Under the pieces are notes generated by a model. The model did no database searches, was not told the origin of the DNA, and saw nothing but the letters and a program-made list of their open reading frames with translations. A stretch of 64,000 nucleotides of DNA from an uncultured Prevotellaceae bacterium (GTDB taxonomy: Bacteria; Bacteroidota; Bacteroidia; Bacteroidales; Bacteroidaceae), in assembly GCA_900318795.1 (NCBI GenBank), contig ONLU01000001.1, positions 124,001 to 188,000 of the forward strand, read 5' to 3'. The translations under genes and the position numbers were made by a program. Positions 33,040 through 43,900 of the stretch are shown piece by piece. Position 1 is the first letter of the stretch, and each line of letters begins with the position of its first letter.

Positions 33040-35241
33040 TTAGTAACCATAATAATTCTTTAACCTTCCTTCTGAACGTGTGATGGCTTCACGAGGAATA
33101 GGCATCAGATAACGTACAACAGGAAGATCAGTCTGTTCACTTGTGATGTCAAAAGTGGTATAAACACCATTTCGGTTCATCTGGAATGTGGTCTTGTTGT
33201 CGCGGTCTGCCTTGATGAAGCCATAGAGTGAGTAGAGTACAGAGTTCTCTGCATAATCATTACCGTCTTTCCAATATTTAGTGGCAAAGTCTGCAGTCTT
33301 CATCTCATATTTTATAGTTCCTGCAGGATCTTCTGGGTCGCCTCCTGGCTCATAAGCTGCAACAGGAGAATTGGGGTATTTCTGTTTGATGTACTTGAAG
33401 AACTTTTCTGCTGTGTTGTACTCGGTTTTGAACTTTTGGTTGGCAGCATAGGCATTGAACAGATAGAGCACATTTAAATCATGGTTAGCAAAATAACTGT
33501 TCTTCCGTGGGTTCTTCATATATACCCAGTAGATGTAAGCAGGAACAAGCTGATCCTTGGCAGCACCAGCAGATTTGCCAAAGGCATTGTCGCCTGGAAT
33601 GGCTGCGTCAATCTCCTCTTGGGTATAGGTTTCACCCAATGTCCCACCAAAATAGTCAATGTTGTCGTGATAGGTCACCATGTCGTTGACAACGGCATCG
33701 CCCTGTCCTCCCATCTCAGCTGCAACGGCGTAGTTGCGAAGGAAGGTGTAGTAGAGTTCCTGAGCCAGCATGTTGTTACGTACCAAGTCCTTCCAACGGC
33801 TGTTTTCACCCGCGAACTCCCACTTGCGTTCGTCCAGAATTTCCTTCAGGAAGGCATCTGCGTCACCACCCGTCACTGCGGGAGCACTAATAGTAGAGCC
33901 TTTATATGCACGGTTGCGTACCTGTTGTACGGCAGAGATAGCCTCGCCACTGACAGACTGATTCAGTTTCAGGTCTGCCTCTGCAAACATCAGCAGCACG
34001 TCAGCATAGCGCAGGTAAGGATAGTTGATACCTGTATTACCCGTAGTAATGCTGGTGAAAGCACTGGTAGTATTGAACAGTTTCGACCACTTGTTATTGT
34101 ATACAGTGATGTTGGTGTTAATCTTAGGCATACCATCAAAGGTGTAGTACCACCAGCCGATAGTCGCATCGCGGCGTGTGTCTCCTTCCTTGTAACTGAA
34201 GCGGAACAAATTGTTAATCTGCTGGTTGCCACCGCACTCACCCCACTGGAAGTTTGTGGCACCACCGCTTGACTCGAACTTTGGCCCCTGACGATAGCCG
34301 ATATAACCTGAAACCTCTTTTGTGAAAGGAATCTCGAAGATGGGGTCGTCATCGTTGATTACTTTGAAGTTACACTCATTCAAGAAAACATCCTGATAGG
34401 AGTTGTTCAGGGAATGTGTACCAGAATCAATTACTTTCTTGGCGTAGTCACGGGCCTGAGTTAGGAACCATGTCTCCTCTGTAGCAGAGGGTTTGCCCAT
34501 ATAGCCATAGCTAGTGGCATCGTCTGCATTGTGACGCAGAGAATAGCCGGCAGCCTGCAAGCCAATGCGAGCGATCATAGCCCAGCATGCTTCTTGGGAA
34601 ATGCGCTCAATGCCTTCAGACAACTGTGAGGTTGGCTTCATGTTAGGAGCTACAGCAATGAGGTCTTCCATAATGGTTTTGGCAATAACATCACGCGAAA
34701 CGATTTCTGGGTAGAAATTGTTGGTGACACGTGTGGGCTGCATGGTGAAAGGTACATCACCCCAATAGCACATCAACTCATAATAGAGCATAGCGCGCAT
34801 GACTTTGGCTTCGCCCATATACTGCTGCAATGATGCATAATCGTCGTTATTCTCTTTATAAATGTTGCTGTTTTCTAAAAAGTAGATGAAGGCGTTTGCC
34901 GTTTCAATTGCAGAGTATGTGGCATTCCACACGCCATTGGCCGTTGAACTGGCAGCGGTCTGGTCGTAACGCTTAGGCGTATTGGTCTCATCATTTTCGC
35001 TGCTGTTGGTGACAAAGTCAACGTCGCTGTTCAGGATGAGGCTATATGTATAAGCTTGTCCGAAGCAGTTGCTTGACATAATCTCTGCGTAGACACCATT
35101 TAGGGCCATGCCGGCATCCTTTACGGAGCTATATATGTCCTCCGGGGAAAACTTGGAGGGAGCATCCACTTCCAGATAGTCGTTACAAGAACTGAACGCC
35201 AACAGACCAAGTCCACCGATGATAATATTTTTTAGTTTCAT
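33040..35241 (-). CDS. SusD-like outer-membrane glycan-binding lipoprotein, pair 2
   Basis: A 733-residue SusD/RagB family lipoprotein. The signal ends in LLAFSSC (Cys19) followed by NDYLEVDAPSKFSPEDIYSS, the classic SusD N-terminus. Family marks include GEAKVMRAMLYYELMCYWGDVPF, LRYADVLLMFAEADL, ILDERKWEFAGENSRWKDLVRNNML and the C-terminal YLMPIPREAI. It forms the lid over the SusC barrel encoded 29 bp upstream and captures oligosaccharide at the cell surface. It is larger than average (usual 500-600) with an insert near residues 500-600. It is translated on the same message as susC 2 and the DUF5123-type gene. Confidence 0.95.
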   Translation of the reverse strand: MKLKNIIIGGLGLLAFSSCNDYLEVDAPSKFSPEDIYSSVKDAGMALNGVYAEIMSSNCFGQAYTYSLILNSDVDFVTNSSENDETNTPKRYDQTAASSTANGVWNATYSAIETANAFIYFLENSNIYKENNDDYASLQQYMGEAKVMRAMLYYELMCYWGDVPFTMQPTRVTNNFYPEIVSRDVIAKTIMEDLIAVAPNMKPTSQLSEGIERISQEACWAMIARIGLQAAGYSLRHNADDATSYGYMGKPSATEETWFLTQARDYAKKVIDSGTHSLNNSYQDVFLNECNFKVINDDDPIFEIPFTKEVSGYIGYRQGPKFESSGGATNFQWGECGGNQQINNLFRFSYKEGDTRRDATIGWWYYTFDGMPKINTNITVYNNKWSKLFNTTSAFTSITTGNTGINYPYLRYADVLLMFAEADLKLNQSVSGEAISAVQQVRNRAYKGSTISAPAVTGGDADAFLKEILDERKWEFAGENSRWKDLVRNNMLAQELYYTFLRNYAVAAEMGGQGDAVVNDMVTYHDNIDYFGGTLGETYTQEEIDAAIPGDNAFGKSAGAAKDQLVPAYIYWVYMKNPRKNSYFANHDLNVLYLFNAYAANQKFKTEYNTAEKFFKYIKQKYPNSPVAAYEPGGDPEDPAGTIKYEMKTADFATKYWKDGNDYAENSVLYSLYGFIKADRDNKTTFQMNRNGVYTTFDITSEQTDLPVVRYLMPIPREAITRSEGRLKNYYGY

Positions 35242-35270
35242 ATTATTTTGAGTTTACTTATTTGTTGTTT

Positions 35271-38200
35271 TTAGAAAGTCAGGTTTACACCAAATGAGAA
35301 TGCACGATTACGTGGATAGCGGTTGTAGTCCATAGAGGGAGTCAGACCGGTCTGTACGTCAATCTCAGGATCATAGCCTGAATATCCGGTAATAATGAAT
35401 AGGTTGCTAGCACTGACATAAGCACGGAGTTTGGAGAGTCCCCACTTTTCAGTCCATTTCTTGGGGATGGTGTATCCAATAGTGACATCAGTACAGCGCA
35501 AGAATGAGCCATCCTCAATAAAGTAAGAGTTGATAGTGTTAGTTACGACATCAGCGGGGTTCCATAGGCTCTTGCCTGTGTTTTCAGCCAAATACTCGTC
35601 AATGGTGAATGGCTCAGTCCAGTAATCCTCGTGGCGGCCGGTGTTGGTGGTGTAAACCCAACGGTTATCACGAGAGAACTTGCTGTATACATTAGTATAA
35701 GTAGACTTGTTACCAGAACTTGATGACAGGGCGTACGCTGTTGCATTGTACACATCAAAGTTCAGCATATAGGTGAAGTTGGCAGTAAAGTCAAAATCCT
35801 TCCAAGTGCCATTCAAACCGAAACCGCCCTGGAGGGTCGGGTTCGTGTTACCAATAACCTCGCGGTCCTTCAATGTAATCTTGCCATCACCGTCCAAATC
35901 TTTGAACTTCATCTTTCCAGGCATATTGGGATCGCCTGAATTTGATGCAGCCAATACGTCTGTCGTCATCTGGGGTACACCCTCTTTCAACTCCCATTTA
36001 GACTTCTGAGCATATCCACTTTCTTCGAAGTCGTCAATGGTGTAAAGGCCGTCATAGACATAACCATAGAACAGACCGACCTCCTTGCCGACCTCTAACA
36101 AATAGTCGTCTTTACCCGATGAGTAGAAGCGGCTTGAATAGTTGTACAATTTAGAGTCTGTAGCATTCAGTTCCTTGACGGTCATCTTGTTGTGACCCAG
36201 TGTGAAGTTAGCACTCAGTACATAGTCCTTACCGCGCAGAATGTCGCCATTGATAGTCAGTTCGAAACCGTTGTTCTGTACCTTACCGATATTCTGCTGT
36301 TGCTTGGTGTAACCTGAAACGGCAGGAATGGTTGAGTCATAGAGCAGATCACGGGTCGTGTTGAAATAAAGTTCAGGAGTAATCTTCAGACGACCATTGA
36401 ACAGGCTGATATCTAAAGCGAAGTTACGAGTAACGGTAGTCTCCCATTTCAAGTCTTCATTAGGATACTTGCCAGGTTTTGAATAGTACATCTCACCATA
36501 TTGGCGCTGTTCGCCGAAGCCTGGACCACCCTCAACTTCCATATTATATAGGTAACGCCAAAGGTCAGCATCGATACGGTTGTTACCTGCCAGACCGAAG
36601 GCAACGCGGAACTTTAACTGGTCAATCCATTTCACGTCTTTCAGGAAATTCTCGCGCTTCATGTCCCAAGCACCTGAAATAGAGGGGAAGTAGCCCCACT
36701 TGTGTCCCTTGGCAAACTTTGAACTACCATCAGCACGCATGGTTGCACTGAGTAAGTACTTGTGGTCGTAGTTATAAGATACCTGACCAAAGAAAGAAGC
36801 GGTACGGTCAGCAGTGGAAAGGACAGTATTCGACACATACGGAGTACCGAGACCCATGTTGTCGAAAGCTTTCTGAGCAGTTACTGAACGGTCAAAGTAG
36901 CGGTTGGTCTGCAATGACTGCTTGTACTGACGGTTGTAGATTTCCTGACCGAGCAAGAACGAGAAGTTATGCATATCCTTCAACGTCATGTCATAGCTGG
37001 CAGTATTGGTCCAGGTATATGACTCAGTAGTGCGCTTGGTGATAGAAGCTACAGGCTGTGAGTTGTACTTCTTACCCATATCAGTAAGGGGGCCGTAGAA
37101 ACGGTTGATGTCGTAGAATGATACGGCATAGTTGCCTTCAGAACGCAATGTCAAGTTCTTGATAGGCTTCCAAGTCAGGGCAAAGCGGTTATTCAGCGTG
37201 TAATTATGACGCTTCTGCACATTCGTAGAAATATCATTGACGGGATTGGTAGCCGTAAAGCTGTTAGTAACGTCCTCGTCTTCCCAGTTCTTGTTCCAAC
37301 GAGCAAACTGGCGATAACCTGCAGTCGGCATGAATTTCAGCACGTCAATGATACCACCAGTACCAATATTATCACCACCGGCACCCTCATCACGACGATA
37401 GGTAATAGTGGGATTGTACTCAAACTTCAGGTTTTTGTGCAGCTGGGTTGCTAATTTCAGGCTGAGGTTGGTACGGCGTACACCAGACCCCATGATGATA
37501 CCCTTATCCTCAGACTGAGTTAGAGAGAGGTTAAAGCGGGTCTTCTCACTACCACCACCAATGTTCACGTTGGCAGAGTAGTTCAGGGGAGTTTCATCCA
37601 TCACTTTGTCCTGCCAGTCAACAGGAGTCAATGTGCGGTAGATGTCCAAGTCAGAGGGATCACCGAAGTTCTCATAGAAATAGCGAACCGATGACGAACC
37701 GCTACGCTTCACACCACCTTGAGCGCGGTCCCAGGAATATTCCATGAACGAGGGAATATCCATCAGGTCTAATTTCTTGGAAATGTGAGCTAAGGTCAGA
37801 CGGCCATTGAATGAAACTTGAACCTTGCCTTCTTTGGCAGATTTGGTTGTAACGATAATAACACCATTACCACCCTTTGCACCATAGATGGCAGTCAGAG
37901 AGGCATCCTTCAAAACGTCGATAGATGCGATATCCGAGGGAGGAATATCGTTGATGTTGTCCTGCTGGAATCCATCTACAATAAATAGAGGATCGTTGGA
38001 CTGCGTCACAGACGTTGCACCACGCACGCGGATGTTGATGTCGGCACCTGGCTGACCATCAACAGTCGTTACCTGCACACCTGCAATTTTACCAGCCAGA
38101 GCTTCTGCTGCAGATGATACAGGAACCACAGCCAGTTTGGCACCACTGACGGAACCGACCGAACCGGTCAGGTCCTTACGGGCCTTGCTGGTGTAACCTA

Positions 38201-38561
38201 CGACAACCACTTCCTCCAGTGAGGCGTTGTCGTCCTGCAACTTCACCTGCATGTTTTCGCTGGCAGTGACTTCCTGGGTAACCATGCCGATGTAAGAGAT
38301 GACAACGGTCTTGGACTTCTGGAGCTTCAGTGTGAAGTTTCCGTCGAAATCTGTGACTGCTGCATTCTTGGCATTACCCTTCTCAACTACGGTTGCGCCA
38401 ATAACGGGTTCTCCCGTCTGGTCCGTAACCGTACCCTTAGCTGTAGTCTGGGCTGAAACCTGACCGCAAACTAAGAGCAGACACAATAGGAGTGTCGTGC
38501 GGATTGCGTGCCACACTCCGACCTTTTGGTCGAAGAATGTACTCTTAATTTTAACAGACAT
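35271..38561 (-). CDS. SusC-like TonB-dependent transporter, pair 2
   Basis: A 1096-residue outer-membrane TonB-dependent transporter. After a signal peptide (ends VSAQ) comes a carboxypeptidase-D-like regulatory domain (KGTVTDQTGEPVIGATVVEKG), a TonB box region (LEEVVVVGY), a plug domain (AGKIAGVQVTTVDGQPGADINIRVRG, VLKDASLTAIYGAKGGNGVIIVTTK) and a beta-barrel ending in FSFGVNLTF with the terminal aromatic residue. It imports oligosaccharides with its SusD partner using TonB energy. The promoter has -7 element TATCTTTG at 38611-38618 and a palindrome at 38662-38675. The N-terminus carries an extra 17 residues (MSVKIKSTFFDQKVGVW) before the hydrophobic core; an inner Met is not available. Confidence 0.96.
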   Translation of the reverse strand: MSVKIKSTFFDQKVGVWHAIRTTLLLCLLLVCGQVSAQTTAKGTVTDQTGEPVIGATVVEKGNAKNAAVTDFDGNFTLKLQKSKTVVISYIGMVTQEVTASENMQVKLQDDNASLEEVVVVGYTSKARKDLTGSVGSVSGAKLAVVPVSSAAEALAGKIAGVQVTTVDGQPGADINIRVRGATSVTQSNDPLFIVDGFQQDNINDIPPSDIASIDVLKDASLTAIYGAKGGNGVIIVTTKSAKEGKVQVSFNGRLTLAHISKKLDLMDIPSFMEYSWDRAQGGVKRSGSSSVRYFYENFGDPSDLDIYRTLTPVDWQDKVMDETPLNYSANVNIGGGSEKTRFNLSLTQSEDKGIIMGSGVRRTNLSLKLATQLHKNLKFEYNPTITYRRDEGAGGDNIGTGGIIDVLKFMPTAGYRQFARWNKNWEDEDVTNSFTATNPVNDISTNVQKRHNYTLNNRFALTWKPIKNLTLRSEGNYAVSFYDINRFYGPLTDMGKKYNSQPVASITKRTTESYTWTNTASYDMTLKDMHNFSFLLGQEIYNRQYKQSLQTNRYFDRSVTAQKAFDNMGLGTPYVSNTVLSTADRTASFFGQVSYNYDHKYLLSATMRADGSSKFAKGHKWGYFPSISGAWDMKRENFLKDVKWIDQLKFRVAFGLAGNNRIDADLWRYLYNMEVEGGPGFGEQRQYGEMYYSKPGKYPNEDLKWETTVTRNFALDISLFNGRLKITPELYFNTTRDLLYDSTIPAVSGYTKQQQNIGKVQNNGFELTINGDILRGKDYVLSANFTLGHNKMTVKELNATDSKLYNYSSRFYSSGKDDYLLEVGKEVGLFYGYVYDGLYTIDDFEESGYAQKSKWELKEGVPQMTTDVLAASNSGDPNMPGKMKFKDLDGDGKITLKDREVIGNTNPTLQGGFGLNGTWKDFDFTANFTYMLNFDVYNATAYALSSSSGNKSTYTNVYSKFSRDNRWVYTTNTGRHEDYWTEPFTIDEYLAENTGKSLWNPADVVTNTINSYFIEDGSFLRCTDVTIGYTIPKKWTEKWGLSKLRAYVSASNLFIITGYSGYDPEIDVQTGLTPSMDYNRYPRNRAFSFGVNLTF

Positions 38562-38610
38562 AAATTAGTAGTTTTTAAAAATTTAACAAAAAATATATAT
38601 ATTCTGCCTG

Positions 38611-38675
38611 CAAAGATACAAAGAAATATTAAAACTGCCAAAATATGACTGATCTTTTTTTTGCAAACGTTTACG
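38611..38675 (-). promoter_or_regulatory. SusC 2 promoter with AAACGTTT palindrome
   Basis: -7 element TATCTTTG (38611-38618, minus strand) and palindrome TGCAAACGTTTACG (38662-38675), 43 bp apart. The palindrome differs from that before SusC 1 at two of 14 positions, both in the outer left arm. Confidence 0.68.
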
Positions 38676-38689
38676 TAGAATGTGAATAA

Positions 38690-38726
38690 AACATAAAAGA
38701 GCGGAAAGCCCGTAAAAACTTTCCGC
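38690..38726 (-). terminator. Terminator after SusD 1
   Basis: GCGGAAAG/CTTTCCGC (8 bp, 10-nt loop, 38701-38726) lies 28 bp past the SusD 1 stop and is followed on the minus strand by TCTTTTATGTTTT. It separates the two SusC/D transcripts, although readthrough into the second unit is possible. Confidence 0.8.
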
Positions 38727-38754
38727 CCCATATTAATTTCAAATGATTTTGTCA

Positions 38755-40929
38755 TTACTCGTCACGGAAACCATATCCGTTATGGAAGGCACCATTGGCA
38801 TTTTTGATGATGTTACCACCCATCATCAGCATGTAAATAGGAGGCTCTCCCTCTTCATAACCATTGTAGATGAGCGTACTGTACTGCTCTGCATTGTTGA
38901 CGATGTCAATAGCCCAGTTCTCTTTCTTGTATCCGTCAGCTTCCAAAGCCTTTGCTTCGGCACCATTTGGATCGATATATGTGAATAGGCCCTTAATGGC
39001 AAGGTTAGTCAAGTCACCTGCAGTCAGAGCTGCTGCAGATGTGCCATTGCTTGCAGCAACGGCAGCCCAGTCGTCATTCTGTCCACGCCAAGAGGGATAG
39101 AGTACAGGGTCGTCCTCCATACCGGCAGGACACTGAGTAGTCAAACGATAGCCATAGGATTTCTTGGCATCAACGAGCTTTGTCCATACATAGTTGGATA
39201 TGACGTTACCATTAGCAAACTGGTGATACCCCTGGCTCTTTAGGTCGCTGAGCATGTCGGCAGACTCCTTGTAGAAGGCTGCAATAGTCTTGCCTAACTT
39301 GTTGGTACGGATGAGGTCCCACTTACGGCTTCCCTCGCCACCGAACTCAAACTTACGCTCTTCGATACAAGCATCGAGCAGAGATCCGCATTTGGCAATG
39401 AACGCATCTGTATTGGCTTTTTGGGCTGAGCCGAAGGCACGGTTGCGAATCATGTCCAGATAAGTGCGGGCTTCACCGTCCTTGCCTAATGCGGCTTTCA
39501 CTTCTGCCTGCATTAGGATGATGTCGGCAAAGCGCATGAACGGGTTGTTGATACCACTTTGGCGCTGCTTGGCTGTCCAAGGCATTGTCATACGGTTCTC
39601 GTCCCACTTGTTCAGACCGATACCACCACTGGTACGTGAGCCTTTCTTGAAGTTGATAAGCTTCTCGGCACCCTTGCCGTCGGAACCAGTAATGGCACAA
39701 GTAACGTCACGACGCATGTCGGCAGGATCAAAATCGTTATAGTAGTATAGAGGAGCAAGGCGGGCCTGGTCGTAGTTCTTACAGGGATAAGCGTTCGAAC
39801 CGCCACCTTCAGAGGGACGGCCAAATGCATAAGGACGTTCGCTGTTTCCTACAGCATGAGTCTCAGGAACCTCGTAAACGCTCTCGTCAGCAAAGGTGTT
39901 GTCAGTTTTCCAACCCACCATGGTCTGCTGGAATACATATTGGTAAGGGTTGCCATAGCGGTCGCCACTACGTGGGTCTGTTGTCTGGAATACGACGTTT
40001 CCGTGCTCAGCAATTGCATCGCCCAGATACTTCTCTGCCACTGTATAGAACGTCTGCCAGTCAGTACGTCGACCATAGAAACACTTGCGCGAGGTACTTT
40101 CGCTAACTTTGTCGAAGCTGACAGAAGTACCATCGAGCTTGGTGTAGAAGTTGTCGCCCATGTCTGTACGACGGGTCTGATAGCCACCCATCCACAAGCA
40201 GATACGGCCTACAAGACCTTCTGCATAAGTGCGGTTGAAGTTACTCTTGTCAATGCCGCTGCTCTCGCCAGAACGGAACATGACGGGGATGACGCGCTTC
40301 AGGTCTTCCAGAATGAACTCTGCTATAGAGTCGCGGTTGGTCAGATGGGTTGCCACCTTACCGGCTTCAATCTGGAATGCAATGTCACCATAATGACGTA
40401 TGAGTTCATAATAACAGGTAGCTCGCATGCAGATTGCCTCGCCGTAAATCTGGGTGAGAATGGTAGGTGCACCAGACATCATCTCCTTGAAGTCTGCTTT
40501 CTCCTCCATGCTGTTGATGATGGGGTTGCACTTACCGATGATACCATAGAAGTTAGTCCATGTGGATTCGTACATGCCATTTCCGAAGGGGTCGATGTTC
40601 TCAGTACCACGGGTTCCATAGTTGCTGTCTACATATCCGTAGAAGTAAGACGGCACCCAACGGTTCAACTGTGATCCGTATGCCTCGGGCTGGATTTCTG
40701 TATCGGAACTAGACACGATGAAATTGTAGAAAGTTCCGTTACCATGAGAAAGACCGTCACTACGCCATTTGTCGTAGATGCTGTACATGGCACCACGGAG
40801 GGTGCTCTCAGTAGAAACCACAAATTCTTTGTCTACCTCTGAAGAAGAAGTCTGCTCCAGGAAGTCTGAACAAGAAGTTGTTCCAAGTAGCAGAGTGGCT
40901 CCTAACATGCTATATAATATCTTTTTCAT
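38755..40929 (-). CDS. SusD-like outer-membrane glycan-binding lipoprotein, pair 1
   Basis: A 724-residue SusD/RagB family lipoprotein with lipobox at Cys20 (LLLGTTSC) and SDFLEQTSSSEV as the typical following sequence. GEAICMRATCYYELIRHYGDIAFQIE, MRFADIILMQAEVKAALG, IEERKFEFGGEGSRKWDLIRTNKLG are the family blocks. It partners the SusC encoded 15 bp upstream. The C-terminal 100 residues (ending MLMMGGNIIKNANGAFHNGYGFRDE) look like a lengthened glycan-binding face. Sequence similarity to the other SusD in the locus is low by eye, so the two pairs probably bind different fragments of the same glycan. Confidence 0.94.
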   Translation of the reverse strand: MKKILYSMLGATLLLGTTSCSDFLEQTSSSEVDKEFVVSTESTLRGAMYSIYDKWRSDGLSHGNGTFYNFIVSSSDTEIQPEAYGSQLNRWVPSYFYGYVDSNYGTRGTENIDPFGNGMYESTWTNFYGIIGKCNPIINSMEEKADFKEMMSGAPTILTQIYGEAICMRATCYYELIRHYGDIAFQIEAGKVATHLTNRDSIAEFILEDLKRVIPVMFRSGESSGIDKSNFNRTYAEGLVGRICLWMGGYQTRRTDMGDNFYTKLDGTSVSFDKVSESTSRKCFYGRRTDWQTFYTVAEKYLGDAIAEHGNVVFQTTDPRSGDRYGNPYQYVFQQTMVGWKTDNTFADESVYEVPETHAVGNSERPYAFGRPSEGGGSNAYPCKNYDQARLAPLYYYNDFDPADMRRDVTCAITGSDGKGAEKLINFKKGSRTSGGIGLNKWDENRMTMPWTAKQRQSGINNPFMRFADIILMQAEVKAALGKDGEARTYLDMIRNRAFGSAQKANTDAFIAKCGSLLDACIEERKFEFGGEGSRKWDLIRTNKLGKTIAAFYKESADMLSDLKSQGYHQFANGNVISNYVWTKLVDAKKSYGYRLTTQCPAGMEDDPVLYPSWRGQNDDWAAVAASNGTSAAALTAGDLTNLAIKGLFTYIDPNGAEAKALEADGYKKENWAIDIVNNAEQYSTLIYNGYEEGEPPIYMLMMGGNIIKNANGAFHNGYGFRDE

Positions 40930-40944
40930 AATGTATGCTGTGTT

Positions 40945-43900
40945 TTAGAATTTAACATTGAGACCGACAGTAAAGGTACGAGCGCGGTGATATGCACCGT
41001 AGTCCATGCCAAGAGTAGGATAGTTGCTGTTCATTGCTGTATCAACGTTGACATCAGGGTCGAGACCAGAGTAACCAGTCAGGCAGAACAGATTACCGCC
41101 TGTGACATAGATACGGGCACTCTGAATGTATGCCTTGCGGGTCCAAGCTTTCGGCAGAGTGTAACCCAGTGTGATGTTGCTCAGGCGCAGATAAGCTGCG
41201 CTCTCCACAAATTCGCTCAGTACAACGCTGGCCTCGTAGAAAGGTACGGGACGGCTCTTGCCGGCATTCAAGGCTGCAAACATAGTAGGATCGGTAGCGG
41301 CTACAAGTTCGCCATTGACAACATCGTAGAGTTGATAACTCTCAGCAATGAAGTCGCGGTGGTTCTTGGCCAAACCTGTTTCCTTACCACCAGCGTACTG
41401 GCACATAGAAGAGGCGTTGTACACCTTGCCGTCGAGTTGGTAGGTGAAGTTGGCAGAGAAGTCGAAATCTTTGTAGTTACCAGAGAATCCGAAACCACCA
41501 GTGTGGTGAGGCTGTACGCGACCGATAATGTCAACGTCATCAGAATTGACAATACCATCAGGTGTGCCATCAGGGCCACTGATGTCCTTCAGTTTGATTG
41601 CACCGGGGAAAGCACTCTGTCCCTGAGGAATAGCTGCGTCCCATTCCGGCCCCTTATAATAATTGGTGATAACAGAAGATGCGAGATCGGGCACACCCTC
41701 TTTCAATACGTACTGACCATTGACAAAGTTGAAGTCGTCAAGTGTGTAGACGCCATTGCTGGTATAACCACGAATCAGACCAAGGGGTTCTCCCTCACGA
41801 ATCAGGTAGTCGTTGCCAGGCATCAGTGCGCTGGAACCCCAGTTTGAACCGTACTGGATGTCGCGTCCACCATCAAGTTCGTCCACCTTATTCTTATTAT
41901 AATTATAAGTCAAGTTCATGTTCAGGTTGAAGTCTTTGGTGCGGACAATAGCTGCATTCAGTGCCAGTTCGATACCCTTGTTAGAGGTCTTGCCGATGTT
42001 CTGATACTGGTAAGAGTAACCAGACGAAGAGTCAATCTCAGTACGCATCAGCAGGTCTTTGGTGGTGTTCCAATAGAAGTCCAACGTACCATTGATACGG
42101 TTGAAGAAACCGAAGTCAATACCGATGTTACGCGAGATGTTGGTCTCCCACTTCAGGTCGGGATTTTCCTTCAGGCCCGAGGGAGCGAAAGTCTTTACGC
42201 TTTTACCGTTAATGACGGCTGTAGACGATACCCATGTCTCGTGCCACAGGCTGGAGCTGATGTTGTCGTTACCAGATGTACCATAAGATACGCGCAGTTT
42301 CAAATTGTCAAGCCAACTATTAGCAGGTGTCATGAACGGCTCATCGCTGATACGCCAGGCTGCAGCAGCTGCGGGGAAGTAACCCCAGCGGTTGTTTGGA
42401 CCGAACTTCGAACTACCATCGGCACGCAACGTACCGGTCAGCAGGTAGCGACCTTTCCAAGAGTAGTTCACACGACCGAACCAAGAAGATGTGGTCTCAG
42501 GTGTGTTATACTTATTCTCGTATTTGTTTTCAGCAGGATAGGTCTCAGCATCGCCGTTGTGCATCAGACCGAACACACGGTCCATTGTCCAGGCTGCATC
42601 CATAGGATAACCGCCACCATAAAGTGTTGTAGACTCGTTCTTGGAGTATATCTCCTCATTACCGAGCAGGAACGACAGACTGTGGTCTTCGCCCAAGCCT
42701 TGTACTTGATAGTTAATGGTGCTGACTGAACGCCAGTTGGTACCCTCGCTACGGCTTAGTTGGGCATACTTGTGACCTTTTACGAAGTTGTTGGTAATAT
42801 TGTTAGAGGGAATGCTTCCATCATCATAGCGCTTGGAACGGCTCCAGTTACGGCCTACACCCATTTCTGTGCGTAGGGTCAGCCCTTTGATAGGCTCCCA
42901 TGATAGGGCGAAGTTAGCACGTAAACGGTCGCGCAGGAAGTCATTGTAAATGGCCTCGTTAATCTTGTCAGGTGTTGCAGCAGCGTTGACCCATGCCTCG
43001 CCCAAACCGAGCAGTGTAATATCGTCGGTACCGAGAGGATTGTCAATAGGACGAATCTCAAATGCCGACGAAAGGATGGAACCACGTGAACTGTTACGGG
43101 GCTCCATACCTTCTACGTCCATCTGAGCATAACGTGCATCCAAGTCAAAATACAGACGTTTGGCCAGTTCCTGACGGAGTTTCAGGTTCAGCGACAGACG
43201 CTGGAACTTAGAGTTCACCTTGATACCTTTATCATTGACATAGTTGGCAGAGAAGGTGTACTTGGTCTTTTCATTACCACCCTGAATAGCCAAGTTATGG
43301 TTCCAACCAGTAGCTGTCTGCAGCAAGTCATCGGTATAGTCATGTGACGAAGCGTTGGCATATTCAGCATAGTGGTTACCGTTGGCACTACCCAGTCCGA
43401 AGTACTTGGCCACGCCTTCGTGGTTGATTTGCAGAGCGTTGGCATATGACCAAACGTTCTTGACATAGTCTTGTGCGTTTAGCACGTCGAACTTCTTGGC
43501 TGCCCATTTGACCTGGAAATATCCCTCGTAGCTTACACTCAGTTTGCTTGCATCAGCGGCAGCCTTGGTAGTAACCAGAATAACACCGTTACCACCACGT
43601 GCGCCATAGATCGCAGTTGAAGCAGCATCCTTCAGAACGTCTATAGAGACAATCTGGTCAGCAGGAATGTCACTCAGATCACTTACGGGGAAACCATCGA
43701 CCACATATAGCGGCTCGTTAGACTGAGAGATAGAACCACCACCACGTACCTTAATAGAAATGGTGGCACCAGGGCGACCGTCTTGCGAAATAACGTTCAC
43801 ACCAGCCAGTTTTCCTTGCAGAGCCTCGGCCACATTGGAAACAGGATTGGCTTTCAGAGCGTCAGCACCTACTGATGCTACAGCACCGGTCAGGTCGCGC